This document shows, piece by piece, positions 1 through 9,326 of a stretch of 30,439 nt of DNA. The position numbers were made by a program, and so were the translations under genes. The notes under the pieces are model-generated. The model had not been told where the DNA came from. It saw only the letters and a list, made by a program, of their open reading frames with translations, and did no database searches. This stretch comes from Lysobacteraceae bacterium (GTDB taxonomy: Bacteria; Pseudomonadota; Gammaproteobacteria; Xanthomonadales; Xanthomonadaceae): assembly GCA_028293685.1 (NCBI GenBank), contig JAQGOI010000009.1, forward strand, positions 1 through 30,439, given 5' to 3'. Numbering within the stretch: the first letter of the stretch is position 1; each line of letters begins with the position of its first letter.

Positions 1-438
1 TCCACGCGCAAAGTCGGTACGTGGCAACACGCGGGCGAACAATGCGTTGTAGATGGGCGTCAGGAATGCCCGCACCATCCCCGTCAATGCCACCGCAGCG
101 TAGATCAGGGCGGGGCCTTTCGATGGCATCCAGCCATTGGCGAGTCCCGTCAGTACGGAGGCAGTCAATGCGAGTCCACCGCATGCCGCCATGCCGAGCA
201 CGCGCCTGGGGAGGTGGTCGACGAGATATCCCGCAAACGGCGCAACGCAGAAATAGGGGATCACCTCGGCCAGCCCGACCAGCCCCAACGACAGCGGATC
301 GTGTGTCAACTGGTAGACGTGCCAGCCGACCGTGACCGCAACGATCTGATAGGAAAGGATGGCGAGGATGCGGTAGGTCAGCAGCATCGTGAAACGACTG
401 CTCCGCAGGGATCCCTGGATCGCGATGTCGTCGCTCAA
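1..438 (-). CDS. MFS transporter, N-terminal part (runs off window)
   Basis: Only the first 146 codons are present; the gene continues beyond position 1. The translated stretch has hydrophobic segments separated by the MFS loop signature, seen as AGYLVDHLPRR after the second helix, with a first helix around ILSYQIVAVTVGWHVY. This resembles MFS permeases of the EntS/MFS_3 kind; the substrate cannot be told. I place the start at the TTG at 438-436, which overlaps the sufE stop (TTGA) and gives the short polar N-terminus usual in the family. An in-frame ATG at 387-385 would cut into the first helix region and is less likely. It is the third gene of the cysS-sufE-MFS group and is probably cotranscribed with them. 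Confidence 0.7.
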   Translation of the reverse strand, partial: MSDDIAIQGSLRSSRFTMLLTYRILAILSYQIVAVTVGWHVYQLTHDPLSLGLVGLAEVIPYFCVAPFAGYLVDHLPRRVLGMAACGGLALTASVLTGLANGWMPSKGPALIYAAVALTGMVRAFLTPIYNALFARVLPRTDFARG

Positions 439-878
439 GCGGCTCGCCGCGCTGCGTCGCTGATGAAATCAAGCACGGCCTGCAGGCCGTTGCTGCGGGT
501 CGGCGAGAGATGCTTGGACAAGCCGACCGCATCGATATAGTCAGGCGCTGTCGCAAGGATTTCAGCTGGGGGCCTACCGGAATAGACACGCAGGGCCAGG
601 AAAATCAGGCCCGACACGATCGATGAATCGCTGACCGCGGCGAAGTCGAGTTTCGAGGCATCGGCTGACGAAACAATCCAGACCACCGACTGGCAACCGT
701 GCAGCCGGTTCTCCTCGGACTTCCAATGCTCGGGAAAAGGCGGCAGTTTTCGACCCAGGTCGATCAGATATTGATAGCGCTCCGACCAGTCGCTGAAGAA
801 CGCGAATTCCCCGGCGATCGCGCGCTGCGCATCGGCCGCGGTGGGTTCCATGGGAAACATGGCGGCGAACTCGCTCAT
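435..878 (-). CDS. sufE: SufE family cysteine desulfuration/Fe-S assembly protein
   Basis: A 147-residue cytoplasmic sulfur acceptor of the SufE family. In the known systems SufE takes persulfide sulfur from a SufS-type cysteine desulfurase for Fe-S cluster assembly. The conserved acceptor cysteine is seen at residue 62 in HGCQSVVW, and the typical C-terminal [13 protein letters not shown] motif is present; length matches the family (about 140). I choose the ATG at 878 because it overlaps the cysS stop as ATGA; an in-frame ATG at 890 would add four residues and lie inside cysS. No suf operon genes are adjacent, so the partner desulfurase is elsewhere. The downstream MFS gene overlaps its stop codon. 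Confidence 0.92.
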   Translation of the reverse strand: MSEFAAMFPMEPTAADAQRAIAGEFAFFSDWSERYQYLIDLGRKLPPFPEHWKSEENRLHGCQSVVWIVSSADASKLDFAAVSDSSIVSGLIFLALRVYSGRPPAEILATAPDYIDAVGLSKHLSPTRSNGLQAVLDFISDAARRAA

Positions 879-2242
879 GCCCGCTTCCATCGCACTCCAC
901 TGGGAGTGTCTTCGAGCAGGACTCCTTCGCTTGCAAGCTGATCGCGGATGGCGTCGGACCGCGTGAAGTCCCGCATCGTCTTGGCCATCGCACGTTCTTC
1001 GATCAGTGCCTGGATGCGTGCGTCGTCGTCGACAGTCGCGCCGCGACCAAACCAGGCTGCCGGATCCTGCTGCAGCAGGCCGACGGCCATGCCCGCACCG
1101 ACCAGTTGCGCCTTGAGACGGCGTCTTTCAGCGTCGTTTTCAGCCTTGCGCGCGTCGCCGGCGATGCGGGAAATCTCCGCAAGCACCTGCGGCGTGTTGA
1201 GGTCGTCGTCCAGTGCGGACTCGATCGACGCCGGAATCAGCGGTACTGCTTCCACCTGCCGAAGCTCGCGCAAGGTTCCATACAGGCGGTCAAGCGTGCG
1301 TACCGATTGTTCGATCAGGCTGTCCGACCACTCCAACGGCTGCCGGTAATGCGCCGACAACAATGCGTACCGCAAGGCCTCCGGCGGATGCGCCTGCACG
1401 AGGTCATGAACCTTCTCGATGTTCCCCACCGATTTCGACATCTTGGCGCCGCCGAAATTGAGCATGCCGTTGTGCAGCCAGTGGCGCGCGAAGATACGGC
1501 CGCCATGCGCGCACTCGCTTTGTGCGATCTCGTTTTCGTGATGTGGAAACTGCAGGTCGATGCCGCCGGCATGGATGTCGATGGTCTCGCCAAGGTGCGC
1601 CGCGGCCATCGCCGAGCATTCGATATGCCAGCCAGGGCGACCACGGCCCCAGGGCGAATCCCAGCCCGGAAGGTCATCCGTCGATGGCTTCCAGAGGACG
1701 AAGTCGCCCGGGTCGCGCTTGTATGGGGCGACCTCGACCCGTGCGCCCGCCAACATGTCGTCTGGGTCACGTCGCGACAACTTGCCGTAATCCGGAAAGC
1801 TCGATACCGCGAACAGCACGTGCGCTTCGGCGGCATAGGCATGTCCGGTTTCGATCAGCCGCTCGATCATCGACACGATCTGCGCGATATGCGCCGTGGC
1901 CGCAGGTTCCAGGTCCGGAGTTGCAACGCCCAGCGCCGCCATGTCGTCGCGATAGGCGGCGGTGAAACGATCGGTGATGGTGGAAATGGGCGTGCCCAAC
2001 TCCCTGGCTGCGGCGTTGATCTTGTCGTCGACGTCGGTGATGTTGCGCGCGTACCTGAGTCCTCCATGACGCCGCCGCAACACGTCCGCCAATACCCCGA
2101 ACACGACCGGCCCACGGGCGTTTCCGATATGCACATAGTTGTAGACGGTGGGGCCGCAGAGATACATCGTCGGGCAGGACGCATCCAGCGGCACGAATGG
2201 TTCGAGTCGTCGCGTCAGGCTGTTGTAAAGATGCAGGCTCAT
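875..2242 (-). CDS. cysS: Cysteinyl-tRNA synthetase
   Basis: Class I aminoacyl-tRNA synthetase charging tRNA-Cys, 455 residues, close to the 461 of E. coli CysRS. The HIGH-type motif is HIGN at 38-41 and the KMSKS loop is intact at 267-271. The zinc ligands of the family fall at C29, C209, H234 and E238 ([13 protein letters not shown] region), so the enzyme looks complete. The start is the ATG at 2242 opening MSLHLYNS, which matches the family N-terminus; upstream in-frame codons add 41 residues without family resemblance. Its stop overlaps sufE by four bases. A TAGAAT -10-like element lies about 40 bases upstream. Confidence 0.97.
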   Translation of the reverse strand: MSLHLYNSLTRRLEPFVPLDASCPTMYLCGPTVYNYVHIGNARGPVVFGVLADVLRRRHGGLRYARNITDVDDKINAAARELGTPISTITDRFTAAYRDDMAALGVATPDLEPAATAHIAQIVSMIERLIETGHAYAAEAHVLFAVSSFPDYGKLSRRDPDDMLAGARVEVAPYKRDPGDFVLWKPSTDDLPGWDSPWGRGRPGWHIECSAMAAAHLGETIDIHAGGIDLQFPHHENEIAQSECAHGGRIFARHWLHNGMLNFGGAKMSKSVGNIEKVHDLVQAHPPEALRYALLSAHYRQPLEWSDSLIEQSVRTLDRLYGTLRELRQVEAVPLIPASIESALDDDLNTPQVLAEISRIAGDARKAENDAERRRLKAQLVGAGMAVGLLQQDPAAWFGRGATVDDDARIQALIEERAMAKTMRDFTRSDAIRDQLASEGVLLEDTPSGVRWKRA

Positions 2243-2280
2243 TGCGGATCTTGCTGCCGAAGGAATCCCAGTCCCCGGTA

Positions 2281-2308
2281 ATTCTACCGTTGCCAGTGTC
2301 CACGACAG
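2281..2308 (-). promoter_or_regulatory. Candidate sigma70 promoter of cysS
   Basis: Reading the minus strand, TAGAAT (2286-2281) matches five of six consensus -10 bases. CTGTCG (2308-2303) sits 16 bases upstream as a weak -35. Transcription would start near 2274, about 30 bases before the cysS ATG. This is called by eye from base matches only. Confidence 0.35.
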
Positions 2309-2340
2309 CGCAGATTCAGGCCTTTGGGGTCGCCAGCGCA

Positions 2341-2346
2341 TACACT
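2341..2346 (+). promoter_or_regulatory. Candidate -10 element of the 2357 gene
   Basis: TACACT lies ten bases before the ATG at 2357 and matches the -10 consensus at four positions; no good -35 is visible. If used, the transcript would begin only a few bases before the start codon, that is, be nearly leaderless. A similar block, TACACT followed by a run of GC, occurs upstream of hisS. Confidence 0.25.
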
Positions 2347-2356
2347 TGCGCGGCCA

Positions 2357-2815
2357 ATGAGACACCTTCGCCTGCCCGTTGTCCTGATGCTGCTGTCACT
2401 GCTGACGATGGCGTGTGGGTCTCTTGCGGCACAGGAAACTGTCATCCAGGTCGAAAACGTTCGCCTCGACTATGCGCAGGTCCTGCAGGTCGAACCGGTG
2501 TTCCAGACACTGACAGCAACGCAGATCGAGCAGCAATGCGAAAGTAAACCAGCGGCGGCGAGTGCCCCTCCAGGCGGCCTTTCCCGCATTGTCGGCAAGG
2601 TCAAGCGGGCGCTGGCGACCAGTACGGCGGATGCCGCCGACCACGCGAATTGCCGGGCCGTGCCCGTCCAGCGCCAGTTTCGCCGGCCCATCGCCTTCGA
2701 CGTCGACTACATCTACAAGGGCATGAAATATCGGTCGCGGCTTCCAACGGATCCGGGGAATCGCTTGCGTGTACGGGTTTCAGTGACTCCCTACGTCGCG
2801 CCAGCCGCCCATTGA
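2357..2815 (+). CDS. Small exported protein of unknown function
   Basis: A 152-residue protein with a clear N-terminal export signal: a charged start (MRHLR), a hydrophobic core to about residue 23, and a probable signal peptidase I site after SLAA near residue 25. A cysteine at 20 follows LTMA, but this is a poor lipobox, so a lipoprotein is less likely. The mature part ends with a segment rich in basic residues ([20 protein letters not shown]) that recalls the C-terminal part of SlyB/UmoD-like envelope proteins; the glycine zipper of those proteins is absent. No enzyme motif is seen. The start at 2357 is chosen because the signal peptide begins there. It is divergent from cysS and unlinked in function to the arg operon downstream. 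Confidence 0.7.
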   Translation: MRHLRLPVVLMLLSLLTMACGSLAAQETVIQVENVRLDYAQVLQVEPVFQTLTATQIEQQCESKPAAASAPPGGLSRIVGKVKRALATSTADAADHANCRAVPVQRQFRRPIAFDVDYIYKGMKYRSRLPTDPGNRLRVRVSVTPYVAPAAH

Positions 2816-2855
2816 TCTTGCATCGCGCGCGGTCCGATGCCACGATGCGCCACCA

Positions 2856-2960
2856 ATGTCCAAGACCCTCTCCGTCATTGACCTGCTGACCTCCGCCCGC
2901 ATGGCGGCAGGCATGACATCGCGCGCCCGCCGACCGGAAGCCCACAGCCACGCTGGGTAG
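2856..2960 (+). CDS. Putative arginine-operon leader peptide (34 aa)
   Basis: A short reading frame from ATG 2856 to TAG 2958-2960 in the leader region of argF'. Arginine codons lie at positions 15, 23, 25 and 26; the last three form a cluster (CGC GCC CGC CGA at 2922-2933). They are followed at once by sequence that can form alternative hairpins with the terminator at 2988-3018. This is the arrangement expected of an attenuation leader peptide. Against it, no Shine-Dalgarno sequence precedes the ATG, and Arg codons are common in GC-rich DNA. A second overlapping short frame (2845-2889, 14 codons) also exists. The call is inference from position and codon clustering. Confidence 0.4.
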   Translation: MSKTLSVIDLLTSARMAAGMTSRARRPEAHSHAG

Positions 2961-3018
2961 CCCGTCTTCGTCATCATCGCCGCGACGAAAAAAGCCCAGC
3001 CCCGCTGGGCTTTTTTTT
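2937..3018 (+). promoter_or_regulatory. Candidate attenuator: mutually exclusive hairpins before argF'
   Basis: Three pairings can be drawn. Segments 1 and 2: CCCA at 2941-2944 with TGGG at 2954-2957, plus a short inner GC/GC helix. Segments 2 and 3: GCTGGGT at 2952-2958 with GCCCAGC at 2994-3000 (six Watson-Crick pairs and one G-U). Segments 3 and 4: the terminator, GCCCAGC at 2994-3000 with GCTGGGC at 3004-3010. Pairings 2:3 and 3:4 exclude each other. A ribosome stalled on the Arg codons at 2922-2933 would cover segment 1, freeing segment 2 to disrupt the terminator. All pairings are read directly from the bases; the mechanism is inferred. Confidence 0.5.
2988..3018 (+). terminator. Strong intrinsic terminator just upstream of argF'
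   Basis: A-tract 2988-2993, stem GCCCAGC 2994-3000, loop CCC, stem GCTGGGC 3004-3010, and eight T at 3011-3018. Counting the A/T pairs the stem can reach 13 base pairs. It lies 25 bases before the argF' ATG and 172 bases after the stop of the 2357 gene. Its closeness to argF' leaves almost no room for a promoter between terminator and ribosome binding site, which favours a regulatory role over simple insulation. Confidence 0.9.
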
Positions 3019-3043
3019 GTCCCGTTTTTTCCAGGAGCACCCG

Positions 3044-4093
3044 ATGCAATCGCTTTCAGCCCGTCCTGTTTCTATCAAGCACTTCCTCAACACGCAGGAC
3101 TGGTCGCGACCGGAGCTGGACGCCGTGCTCGCCCATGCGTCCGGTTACAAGCGCAACCGCATCGGACACGAGCTGCGTGGCAAGTCGATCGCGCTGGTCT
3201 TTTTCAACTCCTCGCTGCGCACACGCACCAGTTTCGAAATCGGCGCGTATCACCTCGGCGGCCACGCGGTCGTATTGCAGCCGGGGAAGGATGCCTGGCC
3301 GATCGAATTCGCAACGGGCGCCGTGATGGACGGCGATCCCGAAGAACACATCGCGGAGGTAGCCCGGGTGCTCTCGCGCTATGTCGACATGATCGGCGTG
3401 CGCGCCTTTCCCAAATTTATCGACTGGACGGTCGATCGCCAGGATGCCGTCCTTCGCGGTTTCGCCCGGCATGCGACGGTCCCGGTCATCAACATGGAGA
3501 CCATTACGCACCCGTGCCAGGAACTGGCGCATGTCATGACCCTGCAGGAGCATTTCGGGCAGACGGACCTGCGAGGAAAACGCTACGTCCTGACCTGGAC
3601 GTACCATCCCCGCGCGCTGAATACGGCCGTTGCCAATTCCGCCCTGACGATCGCCACGCGCATGGGCATGGACGTGACGCTGCTGTGCCCGACGTCCGAC
3701 TACACCCTCGACGAGCGCTATATGGCCTGGGCCAGGCAGAACGTCGCGGAAAACGGCGGATCGCTGACGGTCAGCCATGACATCGCGTCGGCATATGCAG
3801 GCGCCGACATCATCTACGCGAAAAGCTGGGGCGCTTTGCCATTCATCGGTCGGCAGCCCGAGGAACAAGCCATTCGCGAAGCCAACCGGCACTTCATTGT
3901 CGACGAGCAGAAGATGGCGCTCACCAACAACGCGGTTTTCAGCCATTGCCTGCCGCTGCGTCGCAACGTCAAGGCGACCGACGCCGTGATGGATTCGCCT
4001 CAGTGCCTTGCCGTCGACGAAGCCGAAAACAGGATGCACGTCCAGAAAGCCGTCATGGCGAAGCTCGTATCGCAACCGGGAGTACAGGAATGA
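3044..4093 (+). CDS. argF': N-acetylornithine carbamoyltransferase
   Basis: Makes N-acetylcitrulline from N-acetylornithine and carbamoyl phosphate, the step that replaces ordinary ornithine carbamoylation in Xanthomonadales. The 349-residue protein has the carbamoyl-phosphate loop SLRTRTSFE (57-65), HPCQ at 156-159 and HCLP at 301-304. Lys310 corresponds to the carboxylated Lys302 described in the Xanthomonas enzyme. Glu100 corresponds to the Glu that selects the acetylated substrate; in the Bacteroides succinylornithine enzyme a Pro occupies this site. Start: ATG 3044 with AGGAG at 3033-3037; it has eight more N-terminal residues than the Xanthomonas protein. First gene of the arg operon; its stop overlaps the argG start by four bases. 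Confidence 0.96.
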   Translation: MQSLSARPVSIKHFLNTQDWSRPELDAVLAHASGYKRNRIGHELRGKSIALVFFNSSLRTRTSFEIGAYHLGGHAVVLQPGKDAWPIEFATGAVMDGDPEEHIAEVARVLSRYVDMIGVRAFPKFIDWTVDRQDAVLRGFARHATVPVINMETITHPCQELAHVMTLQEHFGQTDLRGKRYVLTWTYHPRALNTAVANSALTIATRMGMDVTLLCPTSDYTLDERYMAWARQNVAENGGSLTVSHDIASAYAGADIIYAKSWGALPFIGRQPEEQAIREANRHFIVDEQKMALTNNAVFSHCLPLRRNVKATDAVMDSPQCLAVDEAENRMHVQKAVMAKLVSQPGVQE

Positions 4094-5301
4094 ACCCGTT
4101 GTCGCAGGACATCGTGCTGGCCTTTTCCGGCGGACTCGACACCAGCTTCTGTGTGCCGTGGCTGCAGGAAAACGGGTGGACCGTGCATACCGTCTTTGCC
4201 GATACCGGTGGGGTCGATGCCGCCGAGCGAGCGACGATCGAGCAGCGAGCCGCGCAGCTCGGCGTGGCCAGCCATGTGACGATCGATGGAGGAGGGGCGC
4301 TCTGGAAAGATTTCGTCAAGCCCTTCATCTGGGCCGGCGAGGCTTACCAGGGCCAGTATCCATTGCTGGTATCGGATCGCTATCTGATCGTCGACGCCGT
4401 GATTGCTCGGGCGCGCGAACTGGAAACCGACGCGATTGCCCATGGCTGCACCGGAATGGGCAACGATCAGGTTCGATTCGATCTGGCGGCGAAGTCATCG
4501 GGCACATTCCGGATCGTGGCGCCGGTCCGGGAAATCCAGAAGGAGCACACGCATACGCGCGCGTACGAGCAGGACTACCTCGAGACCCGCGGTTTCGCAG
4601 TCCATGCCAAACAGAAGGCTTACACCATCAACGAGAACCTGCTCGGGCTGACGATGTCCGGCGGCGAGATCGATCGTTGGGAAGCGCCGGGGATCGCAGC
4701 CAGGGGCTGGTGCTCTCGGCGCCAGGATTGGCCATCGAATCCCCTGCAGCTGACCTTGCGCTTCATCGAAGGTGAAGCGGTCGCGCTCGACGGTGCCGAA
4801 CTGTCCGGCGCCGAGCTGCTTGCGCGGTTGAATGCACTACTCGCGCCCTACGGCGTGGGGCGTGGTTCATACACCGGCGATACCACGATCGGCCTGAAGG
4901 GTCGCATCGTCTATGAAGCACCCGGCCTGACGGCGTTGCTGGTCGCACACCGCGCTCTCGAGGAAGCGGTGCTGAGCAAACAGCAGAACCGTTTCAAGCC
5001 CGACGTCGCCCGCAAATGGGTCGAAATCGTCTACGAAGGCTTCTTCCACGATCCGTTGAAACGCGATCTCGAGCACTTCCTCGCCTCCAGTCAGCAGATG
5101 GTCAATGGCGACGTCGTACTCGAAACGCAGGGCGGACGCGTCGACGCGCTGGCAGTGCGTTCGCCCCACATCCTCACCAACAAGGACGCGACCTACGCGC
5201 AGTCGGCCGATTGGGGTGTCCAGGAGGCCGAAGGATTCATCAAGCTCTACGGCATGAGCAGCACGCTGTGGGCACAGGTCAACAAGAACGATGGCCACTG
5301 A
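4090..5301 (+). CDS. argG: Argininosuccinate synthase
   Basis: Condenses citrulline and aspartate with ATP to argininosuccinate. The 403-residue cytoplasmic protein carries the PP-loop AFSGGLDTS at 11-19, the signature of this ATP pyrophosphatase fold, and the family motif [13 protein letters not shown]. Length is normal for the family. The start is the ATG at 4090, overlapping the argF' stop as ATGA; the reading frame is open further upstream but only inside argF'. Its position between the acetylornithine carbamoylase and acetylcitrulline deacetylase genes follows the arrangement expected in Xanthomonas-like genomes. The end overlaps the next gene by 11 bases, so translation is probably coupled. 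Confidence 0.96.
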   Translation: MNPLSQDIVLAFSGGLDTSFCVPWLQENGWTVHTVFADTGGVDAAERATIEQRAAQLGVASHVTIDGGGALWKDFVKPFIWAGEAYQGQYPLLVSDRYLIVDAVIARARELETDAIAHGCTGMGNDQVRFDLAAKSSGTFRIVAPVREIQKEHTHTRAYEQDYLETRGFAVHAKQKAYTINENLLGLTMSGGEIDRWEAPGIAARGWCSRRQDWPSNPLQLTLRFIEGEAVALDGAELSGAELLARLNALLAPYGVGRGSYTGDTTIGLKGRIVYEAPGLTALLVAHRALEEAVLSKQQNRFKPDVARKWVEIVYEGFFHDPLKRDLEHFLASSQQMVNGDVVLETQGGRVDALAVRSPHILTNKDATYAQSADWGVQEAEGFIKLYGMSSTLWAQVNKNDGH

Positions 5302-6385
5302 CATGCTGACCGATGTCCTGCGCCACCTTGAAGCCCTCGTCGCTTTCGACACGCGCAACCCGCCACGCCGGATCGGCAGCGACGGCATCTTCGACTACAT
5401 CCGTTCGCAGTTGCCGGGGTTCGACATCAGTGTCTCGGACCACGGCGACGGCGCCGTGTCATTGCTGGCCCGCCGCGGACAGCCGACCCGGGTATTCAAC
5501 GTTCACCTGGATACCGTGCCCGCTGCATCAACCTGGCAACGCGATCCGTTGGCCCTGCATGTGGAAAGTGGGCGGGCCATCGGCTTGGGTGCCTGCGACA
5601 TCAAGGGCGCCGCAGCTGCCCTGCTTGCGGCTGCCAACAACACGGCGGGCGATGCCGCGTTCCTTTTCAGTAGCGACGAGGAAGCCAACGATCCGCGATG
5701 CATCGCGGCCTTTCTGGCCGGTGGCCACGGATTCACCGAGGCCATCGTCGCGGAACCGACGGGATGCGAAGCCGTCATCGCGCATCGCGGCATCAGTTCG
5801 GTGCAGATCCAGTTCAAGGGTGAAGCGGGACATGCGTCGGGTGTGGATGCACTGGAGGCCAGTGCCGTACACCAGGCCGTGCGCTGGGGCACGCGCGCGC
5901 TGGAATTCGTCGAGTCGCAATCGCATTGCCGCTTTGGCGGGCTGACCGGGCTGCGTTTCAATATCGGACGCGTGGAAGGCGGGATCAAGGCCAACGTCAT
6001 CGCGCCGAGCGCGGACATGCGTTTCGGGTTCCGGCCACTGCCGTCGCATGACATCGATGCCCTGCACGCGCGCTTCGCGGGATTCGCTCATCCGCGTGCC
6101 GCTGACCGCTATCTCGAAACCTTCCGCGGCCCGCCACTGCCGGCTGGCGAAAGCGCGACGGCCGAGGAACGCCGCCTGGCAGCACGAGATCTCGCCGACG
6201 ACATGGGCCTGCCGATTGGCAACGCTGTCGACTTCTGGACCGAAGCGTCGCTGTTCTCAGCCGCCGGACTCACGGCGCTGGTATTCGGTCCCGGTGATAT
6301 TGCCCAGGCACACACTGCAGGCGAGTGGGTGTCGCTCGACCAATTGGCCACGGCGGCCGCGCACTACACGAGGCTGTTGTCGTGA
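5291..6385 (+). CDS. argE': N-acetyl-L-citrulline deacetylase (M20 family)
   Basis: A 364-residue zinc peptidase-like deacetylase that would release citrulline and acetate from N-acetylcitrulline, which is then used by ArgG. M20 metal and catalytic residues are visible: H72 and D74 in NVHLDTVP, D103 in ACDIKGA, the pair E130/E131 in SSDEEAND and E155 in AEPTG. The family N-terminus FDTRNPP is present. Substrate assignment rests on the neighbours (argF' rather than argF) and on close resemblance to the Xanthomonas protein; an acetylornithine deacetylase is the alternative. ATG 5291 gives the usual N-terminal length; ATG 5303 is a shorter option. It overlaps argG by 11 bases and the next gene by four (GTGA). 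Confidence 0.93.
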   Translation: MATDMLTDVLRHLEALVAFDTRNPPRRIGSDGIFDYIRSQLPGFDISVSDHGDGAVSLLARRGQPTRVFNVHLDTVPAASTWQRDPLALHVESGRAIGLGACDIKGAAAALLAAANNTAGDAAFLFSSDEEANDPRCIAAFLAGGHGFTEAIVAEPTGCEAVIAHRGISSVQIQFKGEAGHASGVDALEASAVHQAVRWGTRALEFVESQSHCRFGGLTGLRFNIGRVEGGIKANVIAPSADMRFGFRPLPSHDIDALHARFAGFAHPRAADRYLETFRGPPLPAGESATAEERRLAARDLADDMGLPIGNAVDFWTEASLFSAAGLTALVFGPGDIAQAHTAGEWVSLDQLATAAAHYTRLLS

Positions 6386-7767
6386 GCGGGTCCTCCATCC
6401 GCCTTCCAGGCACACGGTTGGCGATTGCGCCGACGCACAAGGATCTCAGGCCGACCATCGTCCGCCTGCTCTCCAACATCGCCAACGCCAAGGAGATCCA
6501 GCAGTACCTCAAGCGCTTCTCGCAGCTGGATGCCGCGCGCTTTGCGGTCGTCAAGGTGGGCGGGGCCGTGTTGCGCGACCAGCTCGACGATCTCGTATCG
6601 TCGCTCTCATTCCTGCAGCAGGTGGGCCTGACTCCAATCGTGATCCACGGTGCCGGTCCGCAGCTGGACGCCAGCATGGAAGCCGCTGGGCTGCAAAAGA
6701 CCATCGTCGACAACCTGCGGCACACGGACGCCGCGGTTCTGTCTGTCGTGCGCCGCGTGATGCGGCGTGAAAACCTGCGGCTGGTGGAAGCGCTGCAGGC
6801 CGATGGTGTGCGTGCGACTTCGATCCAGTCCGGCGTATTCGAGTGCACGGTACTCGATGGCGAACGCTATGGCCTTGTCGGAAAGGTGTCGCGAGTCGAC
6901 GTGGAAGGGATCCACGCTGCGATCAACGTCGGCTCGATACCGGTGATTGCCTCGCTGGGAGAAACCGTCGATGGGCAGATCGTCAACGTCAATGCCGATT
7001 GGGCAGCCAATGAACTGATCAAGACCCTGCAGCCATACAAGATCGTGTTCCTTACGGCCACCGGCGGCCTGCTCGACGGTAATGGCGCGCTGATCGATTC
7101 GATCAATCTCAGCACGGAGTATGAGGAGCTGCTGAAGCAACCCTGGCTGCACTCGGGGATGCGCGTGAAGATCGAACAGATCAACGACCTGCTGGCGTCG
7201 TTGCCACCTTCCTCGTCGGTTTCCGTCACCCGGCCGGATGAGCTGGCCAAGGAGCTGTTTACCCATCGAGGTTCCGGCACGCTGGTCCGGCGCGGCGAAC
7301 GCATCATCCGTGCCACACGCTGGGACGATATCGACCTTGACCGGCTGCGGACGCTGATCGAATCGGCCTTTGGTCGCAAGCTGGAGCCTGGCTATTTCAA
7401 AACGACGCCGCTTCATTGTGCTTATGTGTCGGAGCATTATCGTGCGGCACTCGTGTTGACCACGGAGTCGCTGCAACATGCCGACAGCGTTCCATACCTG
7501 GACAAGTTCGCAGTCGCCGACGACGCCCAGGGCGAAGGCCTTGGTCGCGCGGTGTGGCACGTGATGCGCACCGATGTCGATCGCCTGTTCTGGCGTTCGC
7601 GGCCGACGAACCTCGTCAACGACTTCTATTTCACCGAAGCCGACGGTTGTCTCAAGGGCGATCGCTGGAATGTATTCTGGTATGGGCTTGCTGATTTCGA
7701 AGTGATCCGCGAAGCAGTGGAGCATTGCCGGAATCGCAACGCCACGTTGGGGAACAGCAATGATTGA
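6382..7767 (+). CDS. argB: Bifunctional N-acetylglutamate kinase/synthase
   Basis: A 461-residue fusion. Residues from about 50 to 300 form an amino-acid kinase domain (KVGGAVL, then IHGAGPQLD, and [11 protein letters not shown]) that phosphorylates N-acetylglutamate. The C-terminal part, from about 320, is the vertebrate-like GNAT domain that makes N-acetylglutamate, with [21 protein letters not shown] as acetyl-CoA binding region. Such NAGS-K fusions are known from Xanthomonas and Maricaulis and combine the first two steps of arginine synthesis; the synthase is commonly the arginine-sensitive step. I choose GTG 6382, which overlaps the argE' stop, because upstream in-frame codons lie within argE'. 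No separate argA, argD or argJ is seen here. Confidence 0.94.
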   Translation: MSGSSIRLPGTRLAIAPTHKDLRPTIVRLLSNIANAKEIQQYLKRFSQLDAARFAVVKVGGAVLRDQLDDLVSSLSFLQQVGLTPIVIHGAGPQLDASMEAAGLQKTIVDNLRHTDAAVLSVVRRVMRRENLRLVEALQADGVRATSIQSGVFECTVLDGERYGLVGKVSRVDVEGIHAAINVGSIPVIASLGETVDGQIVNVNADWAANELIKTLQPYKIVFLTATGGLLDGNGALIDSINLSTEYEELLKQPWLHSGMRVKIEQINDLLASLPPSSSVSVTRPDELAKELFTHRGSGTLVRRGERIIRATRWDDIDLDRLRTLIESAFGRKLEPGYFKTTPLHCAYVSEHYRAALVLTTESLQHADSVPYLDKFAVADDAQGEGLGRAVWHVMRTDVDRLFWRSRPTNLVNDFYFTEADGCLKGDRWNVFWYGLADFEVIREAVEHCRNRNATLGNSND

Positions 7768-8371
7768 GGAAGATTCGAGGTCAGCGTGGACGCTGCCGGT
7801 GTCCCTGAGCGGCAGGCATGTGGCGCTGGACCCATTGCTCCGATCCGATGTCGGTGGCTTGCGCCGTGCGACGCAGGATGGCGCGTTGTGGCAAAACTGG
7901 TATGCGAATGTGCCGACGCCTGATGCGGTCGAAAACTACGTCGATTCCGCATTGACGATGCAGGATGCAGGCAATGCCTGCGCCTTTGCCGTCAGGGACG
8001 CTGCCGGTGAAATCGTCGGATCCACGCGCTACTACGACATCGATCGAGCCGTGCCGCGCGTGAGCATCGGCTATACCTGGTATGCCGCACGCGTCCAACG
8101 ATCCGGATTGAATACCGAAGCCAAGCTGCTCCTGCTTGAGCACGCCTTTGGAGCATTGGGGTGCATTGCGGTCGCTTTTGAAACCAGCTGGTTCAACCAG
8201 GCGTCGCGCGCCGCGATTGCGCGGCTGGGTGCGAAGCAGGACGGTGTGCTGCGCAGCCACAAGCGGCATGCCGATGGCAGCATCCGTGACACGGTCGTGT
8301 TTTCGATCATCGTGTCCGAATGGCCCGCGGTCAGGGCCAACCTCATGGCCAGGCTTGCGGCTCATGACTGA
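7760..8371 (+). CDS. GNAT family N-acetyltransferase inside the arg operon
   Basis: A 203-residue protein of the RimJ/RimL-like GNAT type (Acetyltransf_3). The N-terminal [20 protein letters not shown] is the usual first strand-helix of that group, and the middle has [21 protein letters not shown] followed by a [22 protein letters not shown] acetyl-CoA binding segment. The acceptor substrate is not evident. It overlaps the kinase/synthase gene by eight bases and argC by eight, so it is certainly in the same transcript. That makes a role tied to acetylated intermediates possible, but protein N-terminal acetylation or an unrelated small-molecule target is equally open. I see no truncation or missing segment. 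Confidence 0.85.
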   Translation: MIEEDSRSAWTLPVSLSGRHVALDPLLRSDVGGLRRATQDGALWQNWYANVPTPDAVENYVDSALTMQDAGNACAFAVRDAAGEIVGSTRYYDIDRAVPRVSIGYTWYAARVQRSGLNTEAKLLLLEHAFGALGCIAVAFETSWFNQASRAAIARLGAKQDGVLRSHKRHADGSIRDTVVFSIIVSEWPAVRANLMARLAAHD

Positions 8372-9326
8372 GCGGATTGGTCTGGTTGGCGCCAGAGGCT
8401 ACGTCGGCGCTGAATTGGTCGGGCTCCTGGTGGGGCACCCGCACTTCGAACTGGCATTCGTGTCCTCGCGGCAACATGCCGGCCAGCGCGTCGCCGAGCA
8501 CGTTGCCGGGTACCACGGCGCCCTGCAGTACAGTTCGCCCGATCATCGCGCGGTGCCGCACCTTGGCGCGGACGCGGTCGTGCTGGCGCTACCGAACGGC
8601 ATGGCAGGGCAATACGTAGCGGCATTCGACGCCGAAACGGATGGAACGACGGTACTGGTCGATCTATCGGCGGACCATCGCTTCGATGACGCGTGGTACT
8701 ACGGGCTTCCGGAACACTCGCGCAGCCTCCATTCCGGGCAGCGACGTATCAGCAATCCGGGGTGCTATGCCACGGCAATGCAGTTGGCCATCGCGCCAAT
8801 GCGTGACCTCCTGTCGGGACCGGTGCAGTGTTTCGGTGTCTCGGGTTACTCCGGTGCCGGCATGCAGCCATCGGACAGGAACGATCCCGACAAGCTGCAG
8901 GACAATCTCATGCCCTATGCGTTGATGGGGCATGTGCACGAACGCGAAGTCTCGCGCCAGCTGGGCCACGACGTCGAGTTCATGCCCCACGTGGCCTCGC
9001 ATTTCCGCGGGTTGACGATCACGGCCAACATGCACTTGTCGCGTCCCATCGACGTGCGGGACGTCACCACGCGCTTTCGGGAGCGTTATGGCAACGAGCC
9101 GCTCGTGCGCATCGTCGACCGCGCGCCTTGGGTGAGCCGGATCGCCTGCAGACATCACGTCGAGATTGGCGGATTCAAGCTGAGTGAAGACGGATGCAGG
9201 CTTGTGGTGGTCGCCACGCTGGATAACCTGCTCAAGGGTGCCGCGACGCAGGCACTGCAGAATCTGAATCTGGCCTTCGGATACGATGAGTTCGCCGGCA
9301 TCCCCTTGGTGGAGACGACGCCATGA
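8364..9326 (+). CDS. argC: N-acetyl-gamma-glutamyl-phosphate reductase
   Basis: Reduces N-acetylglutamyl phosphate with NADPH to the semialdehyde, following the kinase step. The 320-residue protein has the nucleotide-binding turn [10 protein letters not shown] at 9-18 and the catalytic cysteine at 134 in [11 protein letters not shown], the argC signature. The late motif [17 protein letters not shown] is also typical. The ATG at 8364 lies eight bases inside the preceding GNAT gene and starts [10 protein letters not shown] with the expected short N-terminus. The stop overlaps argH as ATGA. The transaminase that follows in the pathway (argD) is not in this window. Confidence 0.95.
   Translation: MTERIGLVGARGYVGAELVGLLVGHPHFELAFVSSRQHAGQRVAEHVAGYHGALQYSSPDHRAVPHLGADAVVLALPNGMAGQYVAAFDAETDGTTVLVDLSADHRFDDAWYYGLPEHSRSLHSGQRRISNPGCYATAMQLAIAPMRDLLSGPVQCFGVSGYSGAGMQPSDRNDPDKLQDNLMPYALMGHVHEREVSRQLGHDVEFMPHVASHFRGLTITANMHLSRPIDVRDVTTRFRERYGNEPLVRIVDRAPWVSRIACRHHVEIGGFKLSEDGCRLVVVATLDNLLKGAATQALQNLNLAFGYDEFAGIPLVETTP

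Noticed and set aside
1106..2281. Long open frame on the plus strand across cysS
   Set aside because: It is antisense to a complete cysteinyl-tRNA synthetase; its translation is Arg/Val rich without motifs.
2357..2815. Complete SlyB/glycine-zipper outer membrane lipoprotein
   Set aside because: The glycine zipper is missing and the lipobox is poor; only the C-terminal part faintly recalls that group.
2845..2889. Alternative 14-codon leader frame before argF'
   Set aside because: It has two isolated Arg codons not next to the hairpins, and no ribosome binding site; less suited than the 34-codon frame, though not excluded.
6607..7725. Long open frame opposite the acetylglutamate kinase/synthase gene
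   Set aside because: Shadow of a well-conserved gene in the opposite frame; no recognisable domain.
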